This document shows, one piece after another, positions 1 through 6,352 of a stretch of DNA of 7,915 nt. Location: NCBI GenBank assembly GCA_964626505.1, contig CAZVFR010000170.1, positions 1-7,915 on the forward strand, read 5' to 3'. The notes under the pieces were generated by a model. That model ran no database searches. It was not told the DNA's origin and saw only the letters and a list, made by a program, of their open reading frames with translations. Position 1 is the stretch's first letter. Every line of letters begins with the position of its first letter. Origin of the DNA: CAZUGA01 sp964626505 (GTDB lineage: Bacteria > Pseudomonadota > Gammaproteobacteria > Methylococcales > UBA1147). The position numbers and the translations under genes are program-made.

Positions 1-365
1 ACCCAAGCTTGCTTGGATTCACCCTTAGCCAGATCATCCAACGCGCTCACACCCCAGGAAATTTCGAGATTATGGCAGCCGCCACAACGAAAACTACACC
101 CATAGCTGCCGACCGACAGAACCTGTGTGCCGGGGTGAAAATGTTTGACCGGTTTACTTTCGATGGAATCAATGTTGATGGATGAAAGTATCCCGTAAGA
201 CAGGTTATAAAGCGTGCCATTACGATTCACGTGCGCCTGGCAAAACCCCCGCTGGCCATGGCGAAGATTGCAGCGCCATAGGCATAGGTTACAACGGGTA
301 ATTTGATTCGGAAGCCGCTGTTGTAAACGGGTTTCGACCAAACGATATTGTTTTGAGGCTGTCAT
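1..365 (-). CDS. amrS: AmmeMemoRadiSam system radical SAM enzyme, N-terminal part (partial)
   Basis: Reading the minus strand from an ATG at 365 gives 121 complete codons with no stop before the window edge, so the C-terminal part is missing. Residues 25-42 carry a Cys group of the form CNLC-x3-C followed by RGFC (Cys25, 28, 32, 42). Residues 90-97 are the radical SAM cluster motif C-x3-C-x2-C (Cys90, 94, 97), within a GCSFRCGGCHNLEIS stretch. This order, with a 'YG...S.N.D.IE.KP..HF.PG..VLS.G' block between the two Cys groups, is typical of the radical SAM member of the AMMECR1/Memo/radical SAM trio. The Cys triplet at 90-97 should bind the 4Fe-4S cluster that cleaves S-adenosylmethionine. 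The substrate of this family is not established. The ATG at 365 lies a typical distance before the first Cys group. A GTG four codons further upstream is an alternative, and neither has a clear ribosome binding site. The gene follows the di-iron protein gene on the same strand after 68 bases, so co-transcription is possible. Confidence 0.88.
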   Translation of the reverse strand, partial: MTASKQYRLVETRLQQRLPNQITRCNLCLWRCNLRHGQRGFCQAHVNRNGTLYNLSYGILSSINIDSIESKPVKHFHPGTQVLSVGSYGCSFRCGGCHNLEISWGVSALDDLAKGESKQAW

Positions 366-433
366 GGGGCGTAACACATATACAAATAATGCGGTCCTAT
401 TGAATTTTGGCTTTAATTCTCTAAAGACCGTTT

Positions 434-1366
434 TTATGCGTAACAGTAGCAGTAACTTGGTATCCAGCTGCGTTCGATTATCCGGGGGGATATAGTGGAG
501 TAATCAAAGTCGAGGGCATCTTTAACTAAGCGCTTTACATCAAATAGTATCGCGATTTCAGGGATGTCACGGGTAAACATATTAAAAATTGGCTTGATTA
601 GCACTTTTGAAAACCAAATGCCTATGGGGCCCATAAAATTACGACGTTGGCCAATATGAGCACATTCGTCAACCATGATTTCATGCAATAGCTCGCGCAG
701 TCGGTCGCGTGCTTCAGGTTCGTCCGCGAGAATTTCGCAAATTTTTTCATCAAGCTGAATATAGAAATTCATACCCATCAATTCAGTAACAAAAGCCGGT
801 GGTGACATCAGCGCTTCCGGAAAATGAGGAAAGATTTCGTAGACTTTGGTCTCGATTGGGCCGAGTGGCGGAAATTCGATATTTTCCAAATGAAAAGTGT
901 GTAGCATTTCGGTAAAGAAACGCACATGACAAAATTCCTCAGCAAGATGTACACGACTTATTTTATCGGTGATTAATGTCGCCTTATCAACCGCGGGCAC
1001 TGTATCCCAAGCGCCTCTAATACCATTCAGTTCGTGCCTGGCGAACTTGTAAATGCAGGTCATCAAGAGTGTTTTTTGATCAAGAGTATCAGGGTTATCA
1101 ACCAGTTCAACATTATTTCGGTAGAATGCATCCAGGTCTGGCAGTGGCTTAATCGAACGTACTTGATGGGTCTCAAAATGTTCGCGCTTATTGCGTTTGT
1201 GTTCCAAATCACGGTCGTCTTCGTATATCTCGCCGGCATGTTGTTGCGAAAATTCCCAGTAAGACTCAAAATTTTGCTGGCGCTGTCTGGCAGTGCACGG
1301 CGTAAAAATAGATTGAAACGAGAGATTAGATTGGGTTTGGTCTAATGAGTTTGTTGATGTCACCAT
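434..1366 (-). CDS. Ferritin-like di-iron protein, possibly an AurF-type oxygenase
   Basis: The 310-residue protein is predicted to be soluble and has no signal peptide. The likely metal ligands sit in the order expected for a four-helix di-iron fold. Glu112 lies in a helix (RHELNG), Glu144 and His147 form an ExxH motif (LAEEFCHVRF), Glu195 lies in the third helix (FVTELMG), and Glu234 and His237 form a DExxH motif (MVDECAHIGQRR). Two ExxH motifs separated by a helix with an extra Glu are characteristic of ferritin-like di-iron oxygenases and oxidases. The size of about 300 residues resembles the AurF/p-aminobenzoate N-oxygenase group, but the extra His found four residues before the last Glu of AurF is not at that place here (His228 is six residues before). 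I therefore call the fold with more confidence than the reaction. The substrate is unknown. The start is well supported by AAAGGAG five bases before the ATG. The C-terminus ends in an odd alternating Tyr/Cys tail (SYCYCYA). The amrS gene lies 68 bases downstream. Confidence 0.82.
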   Translation of the reverse strand: MVTSTNSLDQTQSNLSFQSIFTPCTARQRQQNFESYWEFSQQHAGEIYEDDRDLEHKRNKREHFETHQVRSIKPLPDLDAFYRNNVELVDNPDTLDQKTLLMTCIYKFARHELNGIRGAWDTVPAVDKATLITDKISRVHLAEEFCHVRFFTEMLHTFHLENIEFPPLGPIETKVYEIFPHFPEALMSPPAFVTELMGMNFYIQLDEKICEILADEPEARDRLRELLHEIMVDECAHIGQRRNFMGPIGIWFSKVLIKPIFNMFTRDIPEIAILFDVKRLVKDALDFDYSTISPRIIERSWIPSYCYCYA

Positions 1367-1371
1367 GAGTG

Positions 1372-1378
1372 CTCCTTT
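1372..1378 (-). promoter_or_regulatory. Ribosome binding site of the di-iron protein gene
   Basis: On the minus strand AAAGGAG stands five bases before the ATG at 1366. It is the strongest Shine-Dalgarno sequence in the window and fixes the start of the di-iron protein gene. Confidence 0.8.
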
Positions 1379-1408
1379 AGCGTCAACTCGAACAGGTTTA
1401 AAATCAAT

Positions 1409-1424
1409 AGCCGTTTAAAAGGCT
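1409..1424. promoter_or_regulatory. Quasi-palindrome upstream of the di-iron gene, possible operator
   Basis: AGCCGTTTAAAAGGCT is an inverted repeat (AGCC...GGCT around a TTTAAA core) with one mismatched position per arm. It is centred about 50 bases upstream of the ATG at 1366, where a repressor or activator site could lie. The 10-mer TTTAAACGGC on its minus strand also occurs in the inverted repeat at 4252-4270. A regulatory role is inference only. Confidence 0.25.
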
Positions 1425-1627
1425 GTGTAGGCAGTAATCTATGATTTCTGTCGACCACTCATGGCGTTGTGTGGCGTGTCTATCTGCCCGTCATATGCTG
1501 ATTTACTGGTTTGACAAAGCGCATGTTACAACCGTTAGGTCTAACGTTTCTGCATCACCACCATACTGGCAAATTATAAAATGGCAACTTTTTCTGATCG
1601 GTGCACTGGTTGGAACTCCGGCTTGTT

Positions 1628-1777
1628 TTAGAGTTTTCGCTTATTTCGAATCCTTTTTATCGCCGCAAAGAACCCGTATTTCCTGACTTTATCGATGAAT
1701 TTGAAAAGCCAAATTGCCAGAATAAATCCGGCAATAAATAACCAGAATATAATGGATGGGCCAATTTCTCTGAGCAT
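1628..1777 (-). CDS. Possible small single-span membrane protein (49 residues)
   Basis: From an ATG at 1777 the minus strand encodes 49 residues. There is a short polar N-terminus (MLREIGPS), a hydrophobic helix of about 18-20 residues (approximately 8-27, rich in Ile, Phe, Leu and Trp), and a strongly basic tail (KFIDKVRKYG... ending RIRNKRKL). A TTG start at 1843 would give 71 residues. The hydrophobic helix followed by a positively charged tail is the pattern of small N-out/C-in membrane proteins. Against it, neither start has a convincing ribosome binding site, and an ORF this short can arise by chance. I recognise no family. It lies on the same strand as the di-iron gene, 261 bases upstream of that gene's start. 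Confidence 0.33.
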   Translation of the reverse strand: MLREIGPSIIFWLFIAGFILAIWLFKFIDKVRKYGFFAAIKRIRNKRKL

Positions 1778-2067
1778 TGTCCGGTCTATTCTAATTAATT
1801 TGACGGCTTTATTGCCATTACTCTGGAGTCCGCCATGGTGCAAATCATTTCTATCAAAGTATTAAGACTGCTTGCCACTACATCTATCTCTACACGTTAA
1901 CGATGGAGTAGTAGAATGGCTCGATGTGATGAACCGGTTTCGGTTTGAAGTGCAGGAGGCTGTAGTGAGGTTTTCTAAGTGGGTGGGGAATTCTTCACTG
2001 ATGTAACGTCAGTGTAAACCCAGCAATATTTTAAGAATTACGAGATAACGTATGTTATTGAATTATT

Positions 2068-2144
2068 TGGCGCCCCGGAGAGGATTCGAACCCCTGGCCT
2101 TCCCCTTAGGAGGGGGACGCTCTATCCTACTGAGCTACCGGGGC
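2068..2144 (-). tRNA. tRNA-Arg, anticodon CCT
   Basis: On the minus strand all cloverleaf parts are present in 77 bases. The acceptor stem is GCCCCGG paired with CCGGGGC, the D arm is GCTC/GAGC with a nine-base loop, and the anticodon stem is TCCCC/GGGGA around the loop CTCCTAA. The T arm is AGGGG/CCTCT with the loop TTCGAAT. The discriminator base is G and the CCA end is encoded. The anticodon CCT reads the arginine codon AGG. The variable region is the short class I type. A possible -10 box (TAGAAT) lies about 19 bases upstream of the 5' end on the minus strand, but I could not find a good matching -35. The gene stands alone, divergent from the FHA-transglycosylase gene to its right. Confidence 0.97.
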
Positions 2145-2327
2145 CAAAGTATGTAAGTGACTGATTCTAACATCGGTACCAACGGTTAAGCCAGATATTA
2201 AGCTGGTTATGGGGCAAATCGTTAACGAAAATCGACCGGGTAGGTTTACTGTATCCGGTGATGTGTCTAGTTCATCAAAGCAAACTGATCAATCCGCCGA
2301 ATCGATAGACGACTATACTTTTTTGTG

Positions 2328-2356
2328 TTGAATTTAGTGTAGAAATTAAGTCTAAT
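2328..2356 (+). promoter_or_regulatory. Candidate sigma70-type promoter of the FHA-transglycosylase gene
   Basis: TTGAAT (2328-2333) and TCTAAT (2351-2356) are separated by exactly 17 bases and resemble -35 and -10 boxes. Transcription would start close to 2363, the A of the ATG, giving a leaderless or nearly leaderless mRNA. That fits the absence of a clear Shine-Dalgarno sequence. A second possible -10, TATACT at 2314-2319, would give a normal leader but has no good -35 partner. Confidence 0.3.
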
Positions 2357-2362
2357 CGGATT

Positions 2363-3862
2363 ATGGAGAACCCGAACAAGGATAATCAACGTCAGTCCCA
2401 GGTCAACAGGGGGCAACCATTCACTGACGGTATTTATGTTTCTTACAATTCGTCCAATGGCGACGCGAAGACTGTCGAATTTTCTCAATCCTTCCATATT
2501 GGCCGAGAACCGAGCTGTGAAGTTCAACTAAAACATAAATTAGTCAGCCGTCGACATGTCAAAATCTATTACAAGGAAACGGACTGGTATGTTCTTGATG
2601 CGTCCAGCACTAATGGGACATATCTGGATGGTCAGCCAATTAAACAAGCCTGTATTAAGCAACGGTGCGAACTCACATTGGGTTTGAACGGACCCAGTGT
2701 TTGGTTGGAACCCGGCAATAATTCAACCGATCAGATCGATCATAATCCAGAATCGGTTACGATGTTTGTTGATCGCTATTTTGGCAATAGCGGTGATAAT
2801 TCAAATACGCAGCAAGCCCAATTGATACAGCAAGCGTTTGATCGTATTGCTAAGCGTCGAACCTTTAAATATCGCTTTGCTTTGCTGACAATCTTGTTGT
2901 TGCTCGGCGCGGTTGCGGGTCTATATATTTACCAGCAATCAAAGATAGAAAAGCTTTACGGACTTGCTACCGAAATCTTTTACACAATGAAGGCGCTAGA
3001 GTTACAACTCGCCAATCAAGAACGTCGAATTCTCAAGACGGGTAATGAAGAAACCCGTGCTGAAGCTGACAAAAAACGTCAAGAATTGGCGAACTTGACC
3101 ACGATATACGAACAATATCTTAGCCAAGCCGGCTTGTTTGACAGCAATTTGTCGGTAGAAGACCAACTGATATTTCGAGTCGCTAGAGTATTCGGAGAAT
3201 GTGAACTCGAGATGCCGGACAGCTTTCGTGAAGAGGTGAAAATCTATATCAAAAAATGGCAGTCGAGCTCGAGTTTAGAGAAAACTATTGCTAGAGCGGA
3301 AGGCTACGATTTTATTGAAACGACTCAACGGGCGATGCGTAAACACGACTTGCCATTGCAGTTTTTTTACTTGGGGGTTCAAGAAAGCCGGTTTCAAATT
3401 GATGCCATTGGGCCGGAAACCCGACACGGTATTGCCAAGGGCCCATGGCAATTTATCCCGTCTACCGCCCAGCGTTATGGTTTGAATCCGGGGCCCTTAC
3501 AGGATGTGCGTGAATTCGATAATCTTGACGACCGCTTCGATATTAGTAAATCGACATATGCCGCCGCGCACTATCTAAAAGATATTTACTCGACCGAAGC
3601 GCAGGCGTCGGGGTTGCTGGTGATGGCGTCGTATAATTGGGGTGAGCATAATATCGGTCGATTGTTGCGGCAAATGCCGGAAAATCCCAGAGAACGTAAT
3701 TTTTGGAAGTTGATCAATCGCTTTAACATTCCGGAAGAAACTTACAATTACGTGCTATATATTTTTGCAGCCGCAGTCATCGGAGAAAACCCCCGTTTGT
3801 TTGGATTTGATTTTGATAATCCATTCGCGGCAAAGACAAACGCTGGAGTGAGTATGCCCTAG
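2363..3862 (+). CDS. FHA domain - transmembrane helix - SLT lytic transglycosylase fusion
   Basis: The 499-residue protein has three parts. Residues about 23-116 form an FHA domain with the conserved set Gly47-Arg48, Ser62-x2-His65 and Asn84-Gly85; FHA domains bind phosphothreonine peptides. Residues 172-190 are a single hydrophobic helix preceded by basic residues (RIAKRRTFKYR), so the N-terminus should be cytoplasmic and the C-terminus periplasmic. After a charged helical, possibly coiled-coil stretch (about 191-255), residues about 315-480 are a GH23-type SLT domain. Catalytic Glu341 lies in QESRF, followed by GPWQFIPSTAQRYG (360-373) and ASYNWGEHN (422-430). Such enzymes cleave the MurNAc-GlcNAc bond of peptidoglycan to leave 1,6-anhydro-MurNAc. 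The start at 2363 is the only ATG after the in-frame stop at 2306, although it has no good ribosome binding site. The combination implies that transglycosylase placement or activity responds to threonine phosphorylation, fitting the kinase gene downstream. The frame stays open for 62 codons past the TAG stop. Confidence 0.9.
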   Translation: MENPNKDNQRQSQVNRGQPFTDGIYVSYNSSNGDAKTVEFSQSFHIGREPSCEVQLKHKLVSRRHVKIYYKETDWYVLDASSTNGTYLDGQPIKQACIKQRCELTLGLNGPSVWLEPGNNSTDQIDHNPESVTMFVDRYFGNSGDNSNTQQAQLIQQAFDRIAKRRTFKYRFALLTILLLLGAVAGLYIYQQSKIEKLYGLATEIFYTMKALELQLANQERRILKTGNEETRAEADKKRQELANLTTIYEQYLSQAGLFDSNLSVEDQLIFRVARVFGECELEMPDSFREEVKIYIKKWQSSSSLEKTIARAEGYDFIETTQRAMRKHDLPLQFFYLGVQESRFQIDAIGPETRHGIAKGPWQFIPSTAQRYGLNPGPLQDVREFDNLDDRFDISKSTYAAAHYLKDIYSTEAQASGLLVMASYNWGEHNIGRLLRQMPENPRERNFWKLINRFNIPEETYNYVLYIFAAAVIGENPRLFGFDFDNPFAAKTNAGVSMP

Positions 3863-4251
3863 TCTTGGGGCTTATGGGATCACACAGCCAGTTTAGGTTC
3901 TAACCCGGATTTCTCCCAGAAGGACAATCTACCGCTTGATCTTTGTTCTCGCGGGGAATTTTATTCTCTTGGAACGATTGCCCATATTCCGCTTGGCCAG
4001 AAAATTTCTTATGAAAATAAGTCTCCGCACAATCATCTTGCCCTTGGGTGAAAAACACAGGCTGACAATTTCATGACACTTTGAACAGCGTATCATTTAC
4101 CATCTTTTCGGTACTATTACCGTGACTTTGGGCGGGGAAATCGTGCAGACTATCGGCTTGGTTTAAAAATAAAATCGGCAATCGTCGAGATTGTCCAATC
4201 ACTATTAGTTCGATTTTTTGAGATAGATTTAGTCGTGCAAATTCGTGAGAT

Positions 4252-4270
4252 TCCGCGTTTAAACGGCGGA
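4252..4270. repeat. Inverted repeat TCCGC...GCGGA around a GTTTAAAC core
   Basis: TCCGCGTTTAAACGGCGGA is nearly a perfect palindrome: arms TCCGC and GCGGA flank the palindromic GTTTAAAC, with one extra G on the right. It lies about 240 bases upstream of the deacetylase gene with no T-tract after it, so it is more like a protein-binding site than a terminator. It shares TTTAAACGGC with the quasi-palindrome at 1409-1424 (opposite strand). Confidence 0.35.
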
Positions 4271-4429
4271 TGGAGATTAGTTAATATTCTTCGAATTACG
4301 CGTTTTACGGTACACGGATGTATAGTCTCCTCATTTCCGTCGTAGAAGTATCGGCGGCTTTTCAACAAGATGGGGGCGGAGTTGACTAAAAGACTTGGTC
4401 GTGTAATTGTAATCCGTTCCCGGGAGTGT

Positions 4430-4490
4430 TGCTATATTCGGTTATCTAGTTCCCGGAATTTGAGTGTTTTTCCGATTACAATAATACAAT
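4430..4490 (+). promoter_or_regulatory. Candidate promoter elements of the deacetylase gene
   Basis: TGCTATATT at 4430-4438 matches an extended -10 (TGn plus TATATT), which needs no strong -35; it would give a leader of about 65 bases. A second possibility is TTGAGT (4460-4465) with TACAAT (4485-4490), but the 19-base spacing is long. The two GTTCCCGG copies at 4416-4423 and 4449-4456 flank the extended -10. Confidence 0.25.
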
Positions 4491-4509
4491 AAACTGATCA
4501 ATCAGGGAC

Positions 4510-5754
4510 ATGATGGCTACTACAAAAAAAGTCCGATCATATGCCTTCGGGATTTATGCCGCGTTATTCTTCCTTATAATTTTTGGTTGTGCTAAGCGCA
4601 TAGAGCCAAAACCGGCCATAGAACAATCCAAATATTCATTCGTGATGGTCGCGAAGAATGACACTTTGGAATCGTTGGCGGAATCGCGTTTGGGTAACGC
4701 TTTGCTGGCATGGCGCATCAAAGAATTCAACGGTGTCGATCACGCGATCGTCGGGCAAGAATTGATTCTGCCACTGAAGCCTTTTCGTCCTGGTGGGCTA
4801 ACCGCGGCGGGTTATCAAATGATTCCTGTTTTGGCATACCACCATTTTAGAAATAGCGCTAGTAATAAAAAATTAGTCGTGTCGGCTAAAAAATTTAGCG
4901 ACCAGTTAGACTATTTAAAGACTCATGGATTTAAACCAATTACGCTGGATCAAATGTTGGAGTATTTGCATTTTGGCCAAGTACCAGAACGTTCCGTGGT
5001 CATTACTATAGATGACGGATGGGTTTCCAGTTATACCATCGCCTATCCAATATTGAAGCGCTTCGGTTACCCCGCCGTCTTGTATATTCCAACCGACTAT
5101 ATCCAAGGGAATAGCCGGAAAATGTTGAGCTGGAGTCAGATACTGAACATGGCGCAGGATAAAACCGTAGATATTCAACCACATTCCAAAACACATCGGG
5201 ATTTGACCAAATTCAAACCCAATGAATCGTTTAAATCCTACATTAATTCGGTACGCAGTGAAATTTCAACGGCCCAAAAAATTATCCATAACAAGCTGAA
5301 AACTGATGCAACATCGCTATCCTATCCATTTGGAGCGACCAACGCACTGGTAATTGAATTGGTTCGAAAGAATCGGTATACGACAGCATTTACCGTGAAG
5401 CGCGGTAGTAATCCGCCATTTCAGAATGATTTTATGCTAAATCGTTCGATGATTTACGGAGCTTTTGATCAGCGAAAGTTTGCGAAGAATCTACAGGTGT
5501 TCGAGAAATATCCATTGGAAAAGCTCGAGCCGGTTGATATCAAAACACCGCTTAGGGATCTTAACTATAACAACCCTGGTGAATACGAAAAGAAAAAGCA
5601 GTTGCGTAGCGCGCTTATGGCGTGGGAAATAAGACGGGATTGGTTGGTCGACCGCTACAACGTATTGGTTAAAGCGCCCGAGGACTTGTATTCGGCGCCG
5701 GATGTGAGTAAGCAAGAAGACCTTATAAACTTGGCAAACAAAAAAATTGACTAG
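4510..5754 (+). CDS. LysM and NodB-type polysaccharide deacetylase lipoprotein
   Basis: This 414-residue protein begins with a lipoprotein signal: basic MMATTKKVRS, a hydrophobic stretch (about 11-26) and a lipobox-like IFGC with Cys27 as the lipidated residue. Phe before Gly is unusual, so the lipid is likely but not certain. Residues about 43-89 are a LysM domain, which binds GlcNAc-containing glycans such as peptidoglycan. Residues about 103-330 are a NodB (CE4) deacetylase domain. It has the metal/base motif TIDDG (Asp168, Asp169), the metal motif HSKTH (His225, His229), the YPFG block (272-275) and an AYHH strand (109-112). CE4 enzymes remove N-acetyl groups from GlcNAc or MurNAc, or act in poly-GlcNAc export. 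Here peptidoglycan or a surface glycan is the likely substrate. Residues about 345-414 are helical and lead into the next ORF, which continues in the same frame after one TAG. ATG codons at 4510 and 4513 are both possible starts; AGGGA at 4504-4508 fits 4513 slightly better. Confidence 0.87.
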   Translation: MMATTKKVRSYAFGIYAALFFLIIFGCAKRIEPKPAIEQSKYSFVMVAKNDTLESLAESRLGNALLAWRIKEFNGVDHAIVGQELILPLKPFRPGGLTAAGYQMIPVLAYHHFRNSASNKKLVVSAKKFSDQLDYLKTHGFKPITLDQMLEYLHFGQVPERSVVITIDDGWVSSYTIAYPILKRFGYPAVLYIPTDYIQGNSRKMLSWSQILNMAQDKTVDIQPHSKTHRDLTKFKPNESFKSYINSVRSEISTAQKIIHNKLKTDATSLSYPFGATNALVIELVRKNRYTTAFTVKRGSNPPFQNDFMLNRSMIYGAFDQRKFAKNLQVFEKYPLEKLEPVDIKTPLRDLNYNNPGEYEKKKQLRSALMAWEIRRDWLVDRYNVLVKAPEDLYSAPDVSKQEDLINLANKKID

Positions 5755-5766
5755 CTGAAAAAGACA

Positions 5767-6303
5767 ATGGACAACATGGCCGACAATTATTATAAGCTCG
5801 GGTTAAAGCGCTCGGATGAAAAGGCCAAACGAAGTTTGTTGCTACGCGCGTTGTTGTATAACCCGAAACATGTGGGAGCCTTGGCTTACTTGAAGGGTGA
5901 TACGGAGAATCAACGCTTTATTAATTACCGCGTTAAATCCCGTGATAGTTTGAAGAAAATCGCCAAGGCAGTATACAAAAATATATATAAATCAATTCTG
6001 ATATCAGAGTTCAATCCAGGTATTAACACGGACCGTGATCTTCATGCGGGGGAGGTGTTGAAATTACCAAAATCGCCCAGGAGTCGATCTTCGGGAAGCG
6101 CGACTCATCGACATCAATGTAATATCAAGTTGAGTAAACCCGCGGCACAACACGCGGATGATTATTATGCGCGTGGGAATGCGCATTTCAATAGCGATGA
6201 CATTGGAAAAGCTATCGCAAATCTGCAAACGGCTGTTTGTTTATCGCCAACGCATAAAAAAGCCCGGGAAATGCTCGATATGTTAAAAGCATTGCAGAAT
6301 TGA
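5767..6303 (+). CDS. TPR-LysM-TPR protein, likely the severed C-terminus of the upstream lipoprotein
   Basis: The ORF encodes 178 residues. Residues about 5-43 look like a TPR unit (ADNYYKLGLK...LLRALLYNP), about 53-101 are a LysM domain (INYRVKSRDSLKKIAKAVY...GEVLKLP), and about 128-173 are a second TPR unit (ADDYYARGNAHF...AREML). The linker at about 102-120 is basic and Ser-rich. LysM acts on peptidoglycan outside the cytoplasm, yet there is no signal peptide or membrane segment. The frame is the same as that of the upstream deacetylase, separated only by TAG and the codons CTG AAA AAG ACA. Joined, the two would form a lipoprotein of about 597 residues with signal, LysM, NodB, TPR, LysM and TPR. 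As an independent gene it could start at ATG 5767 or 5776, with only a weak GAAAAAG upstream. It may be a nonsense-split gene, a read-through extension, or a true separate ORF whose product stays in the cytoplasm; I favour the first two. Confidence 0.72.
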   Translation: MDNMADNYYKLGLKRSDEKAKRSLLLRALLYNPKHVGALAYLKGDTENQRFINYRVKSRDSLKKIAKAVYKNIYKSILISEFNPGINTDRDLHAGEVLKLPKSPRSRSSGSATHRHQCNIKLSKPAAQHADDYYARGNAHFNSDDIGKAIANLQTAVCLSPTHKKAREMLDMLKALQN

Positions 6304-6346
6304 CGTAGGTCCAATCGGTATTACCTGCTGCGTACATTTACCTTGA

Positions 6347-6352
6347 TATGAT
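6347..6352 (+). promoter_or_regulatory. Possible -10 box before the kinase gene
   Basis: TATGAT matches the -10 consensus at five of six positions, about 100 bases before the kinase start. I see no good -35 at the usual spacing, so the kinase may equally be read from the deacetylase promoter. The 145-base gap contains no terminator that I can recognise. Confidence 0.18.

Larger units (their letters stand above)
1367..2067. other. Mostly non-coding stretch between the di-iron gene and tRNA-Arg
   Basis: About 700 bases hold no gene that I can support firmly. The 5' leader of the di-iron gene lies at the left end, with a quasi-palindrome at 1409-1424. A doubtful small membrane ORF lies at 1628-1777 on the minus strand. 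From 1844 to 2067 I see only two short inverted repeats: CACTGA/TCAGTG at 1996-2014 and ATAAC/GTTAT at 2045-2058. Both lie downstream of the tRNA 3' end, but neither is followed by a T-tract, so they are poor terminators. No integrase fragment and no copy of the tRNA 3' end was seen. Confidence 0.6.
3863..4509 (+). other. 647-base non-coding gap before the deacetylase gene
   Basis: I see no gene here. In the frame of the preceding gene the sequence is open for 62 codons past the stop (3863-4048, then TGA at 4049), but there is no start codon in it and it resembles no family. A 72-codon minus-strand ORF at 4150-4368 uses a TTG start and has biased, protein-unlike composition. The gap holds an inverted repeat at 4252-4270, two copies of GTTCCCGG at 4416 and 4449 (33 bases apart), and candidate promoter elements just before the deacetylase gene. 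The length suggests that the deacetylase gene has its own promoter, and it leaves room for a small RNA or long leader that I cannot demonstrate. Confidence 0.5.

Noticed and set aside
366..433. CGGTC...GACCG and CTTTA/TAAAG repeats between the di-iron gene and amrS as a terminator
   Set aside because: The stems are short, the loop is long and there is no T-tract, so the two genes may be co-transcribed.
1034..1345. Plus-strand ORF of 103 codons with hydrophobic stretches
   Set aside because: It lies entirely antisense to the well-supported di-iron protein gene, so it is a shadow frame.
1441..1686. Plus-strand ORF of 81 codons
   Set aside because: It has no ribosome binding site, a composition unlike its neighbours and no recognisable domain, and it overlaps the more plausible minus-strand small membrane ORF.
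1996..2014. CACTGA/TCAGTG hairpin as a terminator of the tRNA transcript
   Set aside because: It has only six base pairs and no T-tract on either strand.
2068..2144. tRNA-Arg as the attachment site of a genomic island
   Set aside because: No integrase and no repeated tRNA 3' end were found on either side within the window.
4150..4368. Minus-strand ORF of 72 codons in the large gap
   Set aside because: It has a TTG start without a ribosome binding site, and a Lys/Arg/Ser/Thr-biased product with no motif.
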